Assembly: GCF_938015485.1 (NCBI RefSeq)
Contig: NZ_CALLVU010000122.1
Span: forward strand, 1-14,820
Direction: 5' to 3'
Length of the DNA: 14,820 nt
Source of the DNA: an uncultured Lachnoanaerobaculum sp.
GTDB taxonomy: Bacteria; Bacillota; Clostridia; Lachnospirales; Lachnospiraceae
A model generated the notes under the pieces. That model searched no databases and was not told where the DNA came from. It worked only from the letters and a program-made list of their open reading frames with translations. The position numbers were made by a program, and so were the translations under genes. This document shows, piece after piece, positions 1 through 8,014 of the stretch (position 1 is the first letter of the stretch; each line of letters begins with the position of its first letter).

Positions 1-101
1 CCTGAAAGGGCATTGGGCTTATGGTCGGCACGCGATGCAAGGTGCAAAAAGTCTAAGAGCTCCATCGCGCGCTTTTCGGCTTCTTTCCTGCCTACCCCTT
101 T
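1..101 (-). CDS. Partial ABC-transporter ATPase, antisense fragment at chimeric left edge
   Basis: Read on the - strand in the frame with whole codons 3-98, this stretch is open and gives a peptide containing GRKEAEKRAMELLDF, then DHKPNALSG at the very edge. That is the helical region leading into the ABC signature (LSGGQ) of an ABC-transporter ATP-binding subunit. The 'ADHKPNALSG' wording is typical of the LolD/MacB lipoprotein-export branch, but the exact subfamily is an inference. The fragment is about 56% GC by hand count, visibly richer than the AT-leaning genes to its right. It ends abruptly where guaB similarity begins at about 94-100. No start, Walker motif or remaining ATPase is present. 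The most likely explanation is a misjoined contig end or chimeric read; a genuine rearrangement is possible but would leave guaB decapitated. Confidence 0.7.
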
Positions 102-1425
102 GATGAGTGCAGGAATGGATACAGTTACAGAACATAGAATGGCAATAGCCATGGCCAGACAGGGCGGTATCGGAATAATCCATAAAAATATGAGTATTGA
201 GGAACAGGCAGGCGAGGTGGATAAAGTAAAGCGTTCGGAAAACGGAGTTATTACAGACCCTTTTTATCTCTCACCGGGGCATACTCTTTTTGATGCCAAT
301 GAACTTATGGCCAGATATAGAATTTCAGGAGTTCCGATAACTAAAGGAAAGAAATTGGTAGGTATCATTACCAACAGAGATCTAAAGTTTGAGGAAGATT
401 ATACAAAGAAGATATCGGAGTGTATGACTAAAGATCATTTGGTTACGGCACTTGAGGGAACTACTTTGGAGGAAGCCAAGAAAATATTGGCAAAGGCCAG
501 AGTGGAAAAGCTTCCGATAGTTGATAAAGACGGCAACCTTAAGGGACTTATTACAATAAAGGATATTGAAAAGCAGATAAAGTATCCGAATTCAGCAAAG
601 GATTCGCAAGGCCGACTGCTTTGCGGTGCGGCACTTGGAATCACGGCAAATGTGCTTGAAAGGTGTGATGCGCTTGTAGCGGCAAAAGTGGATGTTGTGG
701 TACTTGACTCGGCACACGGACATTCAAAGAATGTAATAGATTGTGTTAAGAAAATCAAAGAAAAATATCCTACTCTTCAGGTCATAGCGGGAAATGTGGC
801 TACAGGTGAAGCTACAAAGGCACTTATAGAGGCAGGTGCGGATTGTGTTAAGGTCGGTATAGGACCGGGTTCAATATGTACCACCAGAGTTGTGGCAGGT
901 ATAGGTGTGCCGCAAATAAGTGCAATAATGAATTGCTACGCCGTAGCCAGGGAATACGGTGTTCCTATTATTGCGGACGGCGGAATCAAGTTTTCGGGAG
1001 ATATTACAAAGGCGCTTGCGGCAGGCGGAAATGTATGTATGATGGGTTCACTGTTTGCAGGATGTGACGAGTCTCCGGGAGATTTTGAACTTTATCAGGG
1101 CAGAAAGTATAAAGTTTATCGCGGTATGGGTTCACTTGCGGCTATGGAAAAGGGCAGCAAGGACAGATATTTCCAAACCGATGCGAAGAAGCTTGTGCCT
1201 GAGGGTGTAGAAGGTAGAGTTGCATATAAGGGTCTTGTGGAAGATACCGTATTCCAGCTTCTTGGCGGTCTTCGTTCAGGTATGGGCTACTGCGGTGCAA
1301 ATGATATCGTTACATTGCAGGAGAGTGCACAGTTTATAAAGATAAGTGCGGCATCTTTAAGAGAGAGCCACCCACATGATATACATATAACAAAAGAGGC
1401 ACCTAACTATTCATCAGAGGAGTAA
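97..1425 (+). CDS. guaB: IMP dehydrogenase, 5'-truncated
   Basis: Oxidises IMP to XMP with NAD+, the committed step of guanine nucleotide synthesis in the cytoplasm. Similarity starts at PLMSAGMDTVTEHRMAIAMA (97 onward). Two CBS domains follow (roughly 250-390 and 420-575) and then the second half of the TIM barrel. The catalytic loop GPGSICTT has its nucleophilic cysteine codon at 877-879. IADGGI (about 970-987) and the flap GMGSLAAMEKGS (about 1126-1161) are intact, as is the C terminus. The frame is open back to a TTG at 13, but residues from 13-96 do not resemble GuaB; they are the antisense of the ABC fragment. The usual N terminus of about 45 residues (including the conserved TFDDVLL region) is absent, so the true start lies outside this sequence. 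The gene is otherwise healthy. Its 3' end GAGGAG supplies the Shine-Dalgarno sequence of the next gene, 3 bases downstream. Confidence 0.95.
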   Translation, partial: PLMSAGMDTVTEHRMAIAMARQGGIGIIHKNMSIEEQAGEVDKVKRSENGVITDPFYLSPGHTLFDANELMARYRISGVPITKGKKLVGIITNRDLKFEEDYTKKISECMTKDHLVTALEGTTLEEAKKILAKARVEKLPIVDKDGNLKGLITIKDIEKQIKYPNSAKDSQGRLLCGAALGITANVLERCDALVAAKVDVVVLDSAHGHSKNVIDCVKKIKEKYPTLQVIAGNVATGEATKALIEAGADCVKVGIGPGSICTTRVVAGIGVPQISAIMNCYAVAREYGVPIIADGGIKFSGDITKALAAGGNVCMMGSLFAGCDESPGDFELYQGRKYKVYRGMGSLAAMEKGSKDRYFQTDAKKLVPEGVEGRVAYKGLVEDTVFQLLGGLRSGMGYCGANDIVTLQESAQFIKISAASLRESHPHDIHITKEAPNYSSEE

Positions 1426-1428
1426 AAC

Positions 1429-2346
1429 ATGGATGCAACACTAGTGGTTATGGCGGCAGGAATCGGTTCAAGATTCGGTGGCGGCATAAAGCAGCTGGCA
1501 CCTGTAGGACCGGGCGGCGAGATTATAATGGACTATTCGATATATGATGCAAAGGAAGCGGGATTTAATAAGGTGGTTTTCATTATACGCCATGACCTTG
1601 AAAAAGATTTTAAAGAGATTATCGGAGACAGAATAAAAAAATATATAGATGTGGACTATGCTTTTCAGGAGCTTGACGACCTGCCGAAAGGCTTTACCTG
1701 CCCGAAAGACAGGACTAAGCCGTGGGGAACAGGACAGGCACTGCTTTCCGTAAGGGGACTTGTGAACGAGCCTTTTATAGTAATAAATGCGGATGATTAC
1801 TACGGTAAAGAGGGCTTTAAGGTAGTGTATGACTATATGAAGAATCATATGAAGGAAAACGGCGAGAAGCTTGACCTTTGTATGGCGGGGTTTGTTTTAA
1901 AGAACACGCTCTCGGACAACGGAGGAGTTACAAGAGGAGTTTGTAAGGCTGATGAAAACAACAAGCTTGCAGATGTGACCGAGACCTTTGATATAGAGTT
2001 AAAGGACGGCGTTTTGAGTGCTGTGGATGAAAACAAGCAAAAAAGAGATGTGGATTTGAACGATATTGTTTCAATGAATATGTGGGGGCTTACACCGAAA
2101 TTTTTGGATATTCTTGAGGAAGGCTTTCCAAAGTTTTTACAGAGTATGACAAATGAGTTAAAAAGCGAATACCTCCTGCCTTCAGTGATAGATGAAGCAA
2201 TCAAATCCGGAAAGGCAAGTGTGGAGGTATTAAAGAGCCACGACAAGTGGTTCGGAGTAACCTATAAAGAAGATAAGGAGCTTGTTGTAAATTCAATAAG
2301 AGCCTTAGTGGATAAGGGAGTATACCCTGAAAAAATATTTAGTTAA
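1429..2346 (+). CDS. Sugar-phosphate nucleotidyltransferase-like protein (NTP_transferase fold)
   Basis: A 305-residue nucleotidyltransferase-fold protein. The N-terminal VMAAGIGSRFGGGIKQL (residues 7-23) is the glycine-rich nucleotide-binding loop ending in the conserved Lys. PWGTGQALL lies near residue 100, and VINADDYYG (residues 118-126) carries the Asp expected to bind Mg2+. This is the pattern of UTP- or other NTP:sugar-1-phosphate transferases, which make NDP-sugars for cell-surface polymers. The substrate cannot be read from the sequence. The protein lacks the hexapeptide repeats of GlmU or GlgC, and there are no sugar-pathway neighbours. It starts at ATG 1429, with GAGGAG (1417-1422) upstream inside the end of guaB, so it is probably co-transcribed with guaB. 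The product name should stay generic. Confidence 0.8.
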   Translation: MDATLVVMAAGIGSRFGGGIKQLAPVGPGGEIIMDYSIYDAKEAGFNKVVFIIRHDLEKDFKEIIGDRIKKYIDVDYAFQELDDLPKGFTCPKDRTKPWGTGQALLSVRGLVNEPFIVINADDYYGKEGFKVVYDYMKNHMKENGEKLDLCMAGFVLKNTLSDNGGVTRGVCKADENNKLADVTETFDIELKDGVLSAVDENKQKRDVDLNDIVSMNMWGLTPKFLDILEEGFPKFLQSMTNELKSEYLLPSVIDEAIKSGKASVEVLKSHDKWFGVTYKEDKELVVNSIRALVDKGVYPEKIFS

Positions 2347-2355
2347 GAGGAAATT

Positions 2356-4017
2356 ATGTCAAAGCTTAGAACATTGATAGTGGGTCATAAAAACCCGGAC
2401 ACAGATTCAATTTGTGCGGCTATAAGTTATGCCGATCTAAAGTCAAAAACTGAAGAGGGGGAATTTTCACCAAGGCGTGCCGGAGAAATCAATGAGGAAA
2501 CCAAATTTGTATTGAATTATTTCAAGGTTAAACCGCCTAAGCTTACTGAAAGTGTCAAGACCCAGATAAAGGATATCGATATAAAGCATATAAGGGGTGT
2601 TGATAAGAATATTTCATTTAAAAAGGCATGGTCACTTATGCAGGAACTTGATGTTGTGACCTTGCCTACAGTAAACGTAGAAGGTGACCTTGAGGGAATA
2701 ATATCTGTAAGTGATATTGCAAACTCATACATGAATATCTATGACAGCAGAATACTTGCAAAAGCTAATACCAGATATTCAAATATCATTGAGACTTTGG
2801 AAGGTACTTTGGTGGTAGGCGATGAAAGCGCATACTTCAATGAAGGTAAGGTGGTAGTGGCAGCCGCAAATCCCGATATGATGGAGTTTTATATCGAAAA
2901 GGACGACCTTGTAATACTCGGCAACAGATATGAGATGCAGCTTTGTGCTATTGAGATGGGAGCTGCCTGTATAATAGTATGTGAGGGTGCAGGTGCTTCA
3001 AAGACTATTCAAAAGATTGCAAAAGACCACGGTACCACAGTTATTACAACAGCATATGACAGTTTTACCGTTGCAAGGCTTATCAATCAGTCCATGCCGA
3101 TAAACTACTTTATGAAGACTGAAAATCTTATTACATTTGAAAATGAGGATTATCTGGATGATGTAAGGGATGTAATGGCAAATGTAAGACACAGAGACTT
3201 CCCTGTTCTTGACAAGCACGGTAAGTATTTGGGTATGTTCTCAAGAAGAAACTTACTTGGAGCCAAGGGTAAGAGAGTTATAATGGTTGACCACAATGAA
3301 AGAAGCCAGGCGGTGGACGGAATTGAGCACGCAAATGTGCTTGAGATTATCGATCACCACAGACTGGGCACCATAGAGACTATCGGACCTGTTTATTTCA
3401 GAAATCAGCCGCTTGGTTGTACATCCACTATTATCTATCAGATGTATCAGGAAAAGGGAGTTGAGATACCGCCTAATATAGCGGGACTTATGTGCTCCGC
3501 AATCATTTCGGATACATTGCTTTTCAGATCGCCTACCTGTACTGCAGTTGATAAGGCGGCAGGACTTGCACTTGCAAAGATTGCAGGTATAGATATAGAA
3601 AAGTATGCAAATCAGATGTTTGCATCGGCAAGCAACTTAAAGGGAAAGACTGACGAACAGATTTTCCATCAGGACTATAAGACATTTGCACTTGGAAAGA
3701 GTACGATAGGAATAGGTCAGATAAGCTCACTCAATGAAGAAGAGTTAAGTGAGATAGAAAGCAGACTGATGCCTTTCCTTATAAAGCTTCACGAAAACAG
3801 CGAAGAAGATATGATGTTCTTTATGTTGACCAATATATTGGAGCAGTCTACAAGACTTATATGTGTAGGTCAGGGTGCTATGTCACTTGTAATGAAGGCG
3901 TTCAGACTGGATGAGGGAAGTTATGATGTAAGTGATGCCGGGGTTATAGAGCTTGCATCTGTAGTTTCAAGAAAGAAACAGCTTGTACCGAGTCTTGTAG
4001 TGGGAATACAGATGTAG
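2356..4017 (+). CDS. Manganese-dependent inorganic pyrophosphatase with CBS and DRTGG domains
   Basis: Family II (DHH superfamily) pyrophosphatase that hydrolyses cytoplasmic pyrophosphate to phosphate. Visible motifs are GHKNPDTDS (residues 10-18), VDHNE (311-315), IDHH (332-335) and the C-terminal substrate-binding SRKKQ (538-542). The catalytic DHH domain is interrupted after about residue 75 by a regulatory insert: a first CBS motif (about 79-130), a DRTGG domain (about 145-245), and a second CBS motif (about 250-300). The 553-residue length fits this architecture; plain family II enzymes are about 310 residues. In characterised CBS-pyrophosphatases the insert binds adenine nucleotides, with AMP/ADP inhibiting and diadenosine polyphosphates activating through the DRTGG-containing forms. 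That regulation is inferred here. It starts at ATG 2356 after AAGAGGAAA, 9 bases after the preceding stop. Its pyrophosphate-removing role complements the nucleotide-forming genes around it. Confidence 0.95.
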   Translation: MSKLRTLIVGHKNPDTDSICAAISYADLKSKTEEGEFSPRRAGEINEETKFVLNYFKVKPPKLTESVKTQIKDIDIKHIRGVDKNISFKKAWSLMQELDVVTLPTVNVEGDLEGIISVSDIANSYMNIYDSRILAKANTRYSNIIETLEGTLVVGDESAYFNEGKVVVAAANPDMMEFYIEKDDLVILGNRYEMQLCAIEMGAACIIVCEGAGASKTIQKIAKDHGTTVITTAYDSFTVARLINQSMPINYFMKTENLITFENEDYLDDVRDVMANVRHRDFPVLDKHGKYLGMFSRRNLLGAKGKRVIMVDHNERSQAVDGIEHANVLEIIDHHRLGTIETIGPVYFRNQPLGCTSTIIYQMYQEKGVEIPPNIAGLMCSAIISDTLLFRSPTCTAVDKAAGLALAKIAGIDIEKYANQMFASASNLKGKTDEQIFHQDYKTFALGKSTIGIGQISSLNEEELSEIESRLMPFLIKLHENSEEDMMFFMLTNILEQSTRLICVGQGAMSLVMKAFRLDEGSYDVSDAGVIELASVVSRKKQLVPSLVVGIQM

Positions 4018-4024
4018 GAGAGAT

Positions 4025-4786
4025 ATGGGAAGAAAGACTAATATTACATTGATCGGTATGCCTGCATCAGGTAAATCTTCTGTAGGAGTGGTTTTAGCTA
4101 AGAGACTTGGGAAAAAGTTTGTAGATACAGATATAGTGATTCAGGAAAAGTACGGTAAACTTTTAAAGGAGCTTATAAAAGAGCATGGTGATGACGGCTT
4201 CAGAGAGATAGAAGATGAGGTCAATGCTTCACTTGATGTGACGGACAGTATCATATCTCCCGGGGGCAGCGTGGTATACGGCGAAAAGGCCATGGAACAT
4301 CTGAAAGAAATCAGTGTTGTGATATACTTGGAGCTTTCATATACCGCTATAAAGTCAAGACTCGGGGATTTGAGAGAAAGAGGAATAACTTTAAAAGAAG
4401 GTCAGACTTTAAAAGACCTCTATCTTGAGAGAACACCGCTTTATGAAAAGTATGCGGATATCACAGTCAACGAGATGAAAAAAACTTTGGCAAAGACCAT
4501 TGATGAAATCTGTGAGATTTTGGGTGAAAAGCCGAAGAAAAAAAGAAACTTTAAGAGTAGAAGGTTTCAAAAAAACAAGAACAGCAAGGAAAAGAATGTA
4601 AGAGAAAAGAGCGGCAGGTCAAGTAAAGATAAGCCTAAGGAAAAGACTCAAAAAGAGAAAATTTCAAAGGATGTATCAAAAAAGGAAAGATTTGTAAAGA
4701 GCTCTACCTTGCAAAAAACTGACAGAAAAGCTGATAATAATCAGAGAAAAAATAAAAAGAGATATTTTAAGAATAATGAGAATTGA
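4025..4786 (+). CDS. Shikimate kinase-like P-loop kinase with long lysine-rich C-terminal tail
   Basis: Residues 1-167 are a complete shikimate-kinase fold: Walker A GMPASGKSS (11-19), DTD (34-36), FREIE (59-63, with Arg60 at the shikimate-binding position), GGS (79-81) in place of the usual GGG, and the lid segment with LRERGI plus RTPLYEKYAD. Shikimate kinases phosphorylate shikimate with ATP in aromatic amino acid synthesis and are normally about 165-175 residues. This one carries an extra 86 residues (168-253) made almost wholly of Lys, Arg, Asn, Ser, Glu and Asp, with no predicted fold. No other aro gene is nearby, so shikimate as substrate is the default assumption, not shown. The Shine-Dalgarno GGAG overlaps the preceding TAG stop. 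Its last 11 bases overlap the next gene. Confidence 0.8.
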   Translation: MGRKTNITLIGMPASGKSSVGVVLAKRLGKKFVDTDIVIQEKYGKLLKELIKEHGDDGFREIEDEVNASLDVTDSIISPGGSVVYGEKAMEHLKEISVVIYLELSYTAIKSRLGDLRERGITLKEGQTLKDLYLERTPLYEKYADITVNEMKKTLAKTIDEICEILGEKPKKKRNFKSRRFQKNKNSKEKNVREKSGRSSKDKPKEKTQKEKISKDVSKKERFVKSSTLQKTDRKADNNQRKNKKRYFKNNEN

Positions 4787-5345
4787 TTTTAAACCGGGAA
4801 ATATGTTGTATCCGGTGCCGGTGGTAATGGTAAGTTGCAGCGACGGTGAAAGAAGCGATATTGTCACCGTGGCTTGGACAGGTACCATATGTACAAATCC
4901 GCCTATGGTGTATATTTCTCTTAGACCAAGCAGATATTCATATGATATAATAAAAAAGTCACGTGAGTTTGTCATCAATCTCACAAATGAAAAGTTGGCA
5001 AAAACGGCAGATGAATGTGGCGTAAAATCAGGTAGAGATATCGATAAATGGAAGGTTATGAAGATAGAGCAGTTGCCATCAAAAGTGGTAGCTGCTCCGT
5101 CTGTTAAGGAAAGTCCCGTATGTATCGAGTGTAAGGTGGAAAACATCTTGGAACTCGGTTCACATCATATGTTTATAGCAAAGGTGGTTGCTGTGAATGT
5201 GGACGGAAAATATATGGATGAAAAAAACAAATTTGACCTGACAAAAGCCGACATGGTAGTATATAATCATGGAGAGTACATAGGGCTGTCAAAGGTACTC
5301 GGTACTTTCGGTTACAGTGTGAAAAAGAAGAAAACAAGAAAATAA
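4776..5345 (+). CDS. Flavin reductase family protein (FMN-binding split barrel)
   Basis: A 189-residue protein of the flavin-reductase/flavoredoxin type. PVPVVMVSC (13-21), TVAWTGTICTNPPMVYISLRPSRYS (spread over about 31-55) and EFVINL (about 64-69) are the FMN-binding barrel signature. Proteins of this family bind FMN and act as NAD(P)H:flavin oxidoreductases or electron carriers; the partner cannot be predicted. The ATG at 4776 is favoured because MRIDFKPGNMLYPVP matches the family N terminus. It overlaps the kinase gene by 11 bases in another frame, and only a weak AAAAAGAG precedes it, so translation is probably coupled to the upstream gene. The C terminus ends in a short basic KKKKTRK. 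The family assignment is firm, the physiological role unknown. Confidence 0.85.
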   Translation: MRIDFKPGNMLYPVPVVMVSCSDGERSDIVTVAWTGTICTNPPMVYISLRPSRYSYDIIKKSREFVINLTNEKLAKTADECGVKSGRDIDKWKVMKIEQLPSKVVAAPSVKESPVCIECKVENILELGSHHMFIAKVVAVNVDGKYMDEKNKFDLTKADMVVYNHGEYIGLSKVLGTFGYSVKKKKTRK

Positions 5346-5354
5346 GATAAACCC

Positions 5355-5370
5355 GGGAGGCATGATTTTG
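5355..5370 (+). promoter_or_regulatory. Shine-Dalgarno deciding murC start (ATG versus TTG)
   Basis: A strong GGGAGG sits at 5355-5360. The ATG at 5362 is only 1 base away, too close for normal initiation. The in-frame TTG at 5368 is 7 bases away, the usual spacing. The sequence therefore favours initiation at TTG 5368, shortening MurC by two residues. Confidence 0.5.
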
Positions 5371-6744
5371 AAAGAAATTAGATTTGATGATATAAAGCAT
5401 ATATATTTTTGCGGTATCGGCGGTATAAGTATGAGCGGACTTGCAAGAGTACTCTTGGAAAAGGGCTTTGAAGTGAGCGGATCCGATACAAAGGCAAACA
5501 ACAGGACCAAGGATCTTGAAGACAGAGGCGTAAAAATATTAGTAGGACAAAAAAGAGAGAATATCAGTGATGATATAGACTTGTTTGTATATACGGCTGC
5601 CATACATAAGGACAACCCTGAGTTTATTGCGGCTAAAGAAAAGAATATAAAGATGATGACCAGAGCAGAGCTTTTGGGCTACGTAATGTCAAAGTTTAAA
5701 GAGAGTATAGCAATAAGCGGTACACATGGAAAGACCACCACAACCTCTATGTTGTCATATATATTACTTGATACAAAACTTGACCCTACCATCTCTGTAG
5801 GAGGTATTGTAAAGAAGATAAAGGGAAATATTTATATAGGTAAGGGTGACACATTTGTTACGGAAGCCTGTGAATATACCAACAGTTTCCTTGAGTTATA
5901 TCCTACAGTAGGTGTTATATTAAATATCGAAGAGGATCACCTTGATTTCTTTAAGGATTTGGAAGATATCAGGAACTCTTTTAAGAATTTCGTAAAAAAT
6001 ACAAGCCCTGAGGGTTGTATAATAATAAATGACAAGATTAAAAACAACAGAGAAATCACACAAGGGTATGAAGGAAATGTAGTAAGATACGGAACAGAAA
6101 GCAGTGACTGTTATGCTACAAATATCAGATATAACGCTTTGGGATATCCTACATTTGACCTTGTACATAAAGAAGAAACATATGAGGATGTAAAGCTTTG
6201 TGTAGGAGGAAATCACAATATATACAATGCCTTGGCGGCGATTTGTGTTGCCTTTGAACTTGGAGTAAGTATCGAAGATATAAGAAAAGGACTTTTGGAG
6301 TTTAAGGGCGTCGACAGAAGATTTGAGGTCAAGGGAAAGCTTGACGGAATAACAATAGTTGATGACTATGCACATCACCCGAGTGAAATTTCGGCTACAT
6401 TGAATATTGCAAAGAGATATCCTCATGACAGACTGGTTGTTGTATTCCAGCCGCATACATACACCAGAACAAAGGCATTCTTTGACGACTTTGCAAATGT
6501 ATTAAAGGATGTGGATGAGGTAATAATCGCAAAGATTTATCCTGCCAGAGAGACGGACAATCTCGGTATGAGTTCAAATCTTCTCTCAAAGAGGATAAAT
6601 GAACTTGGCGGAAATGCTACAAGTTTTGAGACCTTTGATGAGATAGAAAATTATCTTTTGGAGGAGCTTAAAAAGGGTGATTTGCTTATCACCATGGGTG
6701 CCGGAGATATCTTAAGAGTGGGCGAGTTTTTACTTGGAAAATAA
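5362..6744 (+). CDS. murC: UDP-N-acetylmuramate--L-alanine ligase
   Basis: Cytoplasmic ATP-dependent ligase that adds the first residue, L-alanine, to UDP-MurNAc in peptidoglycan precursor synthesis. All three Mur ligase domains are visible. The UDP-binding N domain has CGIGGISMSG (residues 17-26). The central ATPase domain has P-loop GTHGKTTTT (120-128) and NIEEDHLDFF. The C-terminal domain has DDYAHHPSEI (334-343) and QPHTYTRT. The 460-residue length is normal for MurC, and the His-containing AHHP motif is characteristic of MurC and Mpl; the full-length N domain and the FCGIGG start favour MurC. It follows the flavin reductase gene by 16 bases. The start may really be TTG 5368 (see the ribosome-binding-site entry). 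No other cell-wall gene adjoins it. Confidence 0.96.
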   Translation: MILKEIRFDDIKHIYFCGIGGISMSGLARVLLEKGFEVSGSDTKANNRTKDLEDRGVKILVGQKRENISDDIDLFVYTAAIHKDNPEFIAAKEKNIKMMTRAELLGYVMSKFKESIAISGTHGKTTTTSMLSYILLDTKLDPTISVGGIVKKIKGNIYIGKGDTFVTEACEYTNSFLELYPTVGVILNIEEDHLDFFKDLEDIRNSFKNFVKNTSPEGCIIINDKIKNNREITQGYEGNVVRYGTESSDCYATNIRYNALGYPTFDLVHKEETYEDVKLCVGGNHNIYNALAAICVAFELGVSIEDIRKGLLEFKGVDRRFEVKGKLDGITIVDDYAHHPSEISATLNIAKRYPHDRLVVVFQPHTYTRTKAFFDDFANVLKDVDEVIIAKIYPARETDNLGMSSNLLSKRINELGGNATSFETFDEIENYLLEELKKGDLLITMGAGDILRVGEFLLGK

Positions 6745-6780
6745 TTTATAAAGTTATAGATTTAAAGCAAAGGGAGAGCT

Positions 6781-7995
6781 ATGAAGTACGATTTTTTAAA
6801 GGCGGACATAACAAGTATTGTAAGTTTGCCGTCAGAATTTATAGATAAATATATGCTAAAGGCAAACGGCGATTATATAAAAGTGTATCTTTTTATGCTT
6901 AGAAATGCCGACAGATTGATAAATCCCGAGATCATAGCGGACGCCCTTGAACTTACCATAAAAGATGTTGAAAGAGCGATAGCGTATTGGTGTAAAATCG
7001 GTATACTTATCGAGAGGGAAGAAAATATCGCAAAGCTCGGCAAGGAAGACGACTTTGAGGAGATTCTTCTTACAAAGAACCTACCTTCCAAGGAAGAACT
7101 TGAAGAGGCAAGGCGTATCTTAAATGCCGCAAACGAAATCTATAAAAGAAGACAGATAAATAAAGAGGCGGATGAAAATACACAGGAAGGTGAAAGCGAG
7201 TCCGATATAACAAAGGATGAGCCTGTGGAGGCTTTAGAGGAGATAAAAACGGATGAAAAGCTCGAAGAAAAAGAAGAACCTAAGCCTGAACCTCCTAAGC
7301 CTGAGCCTCCTAAGCTTCCTGACAGAAGTCTTGTGGATTTGACAAAGTTAAGATCTGATGAGGACTTTCAGGAGTTGGTCTTTTGTGTGCAGACATATAC
7401 TGAGAAGATTTTTACACCTACAGATACAGAGAAGCTGGCTTATCTTTATGATGTTATAGGAATGTCAAAGGATCTTTTGGAATATATAGCTGAGATTTCC
7501 GTACAAAAGGGAAAGAAGAATGTCAGCTATATTGAAAAGATAGCACTTTCTTTACATGAAAAGGGTATTACCACAGTGGAGGAAGCCAAGGAAGACAATG
7601 TAAAGTTCTATAACGAGAACAGAGCGGTGCTTAAGGCGTTCGGAATTTATGACAGAGTTTTGGCACCTGTAGAGTCAAGGTTTGTAAAGAAGTGGTTTGA
7701 CGAGTACTGCTTCAGCCCTGAAATAGTGGTGGAAGCTATCAGCAGAACCGTACTAAATACTTCCTCACAGAGCTTTACCTATGCGGACGGCATACTTACC
7801 AGATGGTATAAGGAGAATGTTCGCACACTTGCAGATATAAAGGCGCTTGATGAGAAGCATGGCGAGAAAGTAAAGAGTACAAACAGACCTGCAGGAGGAG
7901 CTTCCACATCCAAGTTCAACAACTTTGAACAAAGAAATGACAATATAGACTCCGATATGCAGGATAAGTTTATGAATGAGCTGAACAAGCTGTAG
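6781..7995 (+). CDS. DnaD-domain replication initiation/primosome protein
   Basis: A 404-residue DnaD/DnaB-family protein, probably part of the Firmicute primosome that helps recruit and load the replicative helicase. Residues about 1-85 form the winged-helix N domain (VKVYLFMLRNADRLINPE-like region, then an AYWCKIGIL helix). Residues about 100-180 are a highly acidic linker ending in a direct repeat KPEPPKPEPPK (168-178). Two DnaB_2 (DnaD C-terminal) repeats follow: the first has YIEKIALSLHEKGI (about 244-257), the second YADGILTRWYKENV (about 332-345). The ribosome-binding site AGGGAGAG lies a few bases before ATG 6781. The 36-base gap from murC is the largest in the window. The DnaC-type ATPase gene follows 19 bases downstream, a common pairing in Clostridia, so a joint role in helicase loading is inferred. 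Confidence 0.9.
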   Translation: MKYDFLKADITSIVSLPSEFIDKYMLKANGDYIKVYLFMLRNADRLINPEIIADALELTIKDVERAIAYWCKIGILIEREENIAKLGKEDDFEEILLTKNLPSKEELEEARRILNAANEIYKRRQINKEADENTQEGESESDITKDEPVEALEEIKTDEKLEEKEEPKPEPPKPEPPKLPDRSLVDLTKLRSDEDFQELVFCVQTYTEKIFTPTDTEKLAYLYDVIGMSKDLLEYIAEISVQKGKKNVSYIEKIALSLHEKGITTVEEAKEDNVKFYNENRAVLKAFGIYDRVLAPVESRFVKKWFDEYCFSPEIVVEAISRTVLNTSSQSFTYADGILTRWYKENVRTLADIKALDEKHGEKVKSTNRPAGGASTSKFNNFEQRNDNIDSDMQDKFMNELNKL

Positions 7996-8014
7996 TGTAG
8001 GCTAAAGGAGATAT

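Noticed and set aside
13..96. TTG-initiated N terminus extending GuaB to position 13
   Set aside because: The encoded residues bear no resemblance to GuaB, and the same bases give a convincing ABC-ATPase peptide on the other strand.
435..758. Open frame on the - strand within guaB
   Set aside because: It lies fully opposite strong GuaB coding sequence and its product shows no domain. The other long antisense frames, such as 5920-6456 and 11400-11795, were rejected for the same reason.
6745..6780. Promoter in the 36-base murC-dnaD gap
   Set aside because: The gap is AT-rich with a TATAGAT-like string but has no -35 element at proper spacing; evidence is too weak to annotate.
7282..7314. Tandem KPEPP repeat as a nucleotide repeat element
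   Set aside because: It is only two short in-frame units inside the DnaD linker; this is low-complexity coding sequence, not a mobile or CRISPR-type repeat.
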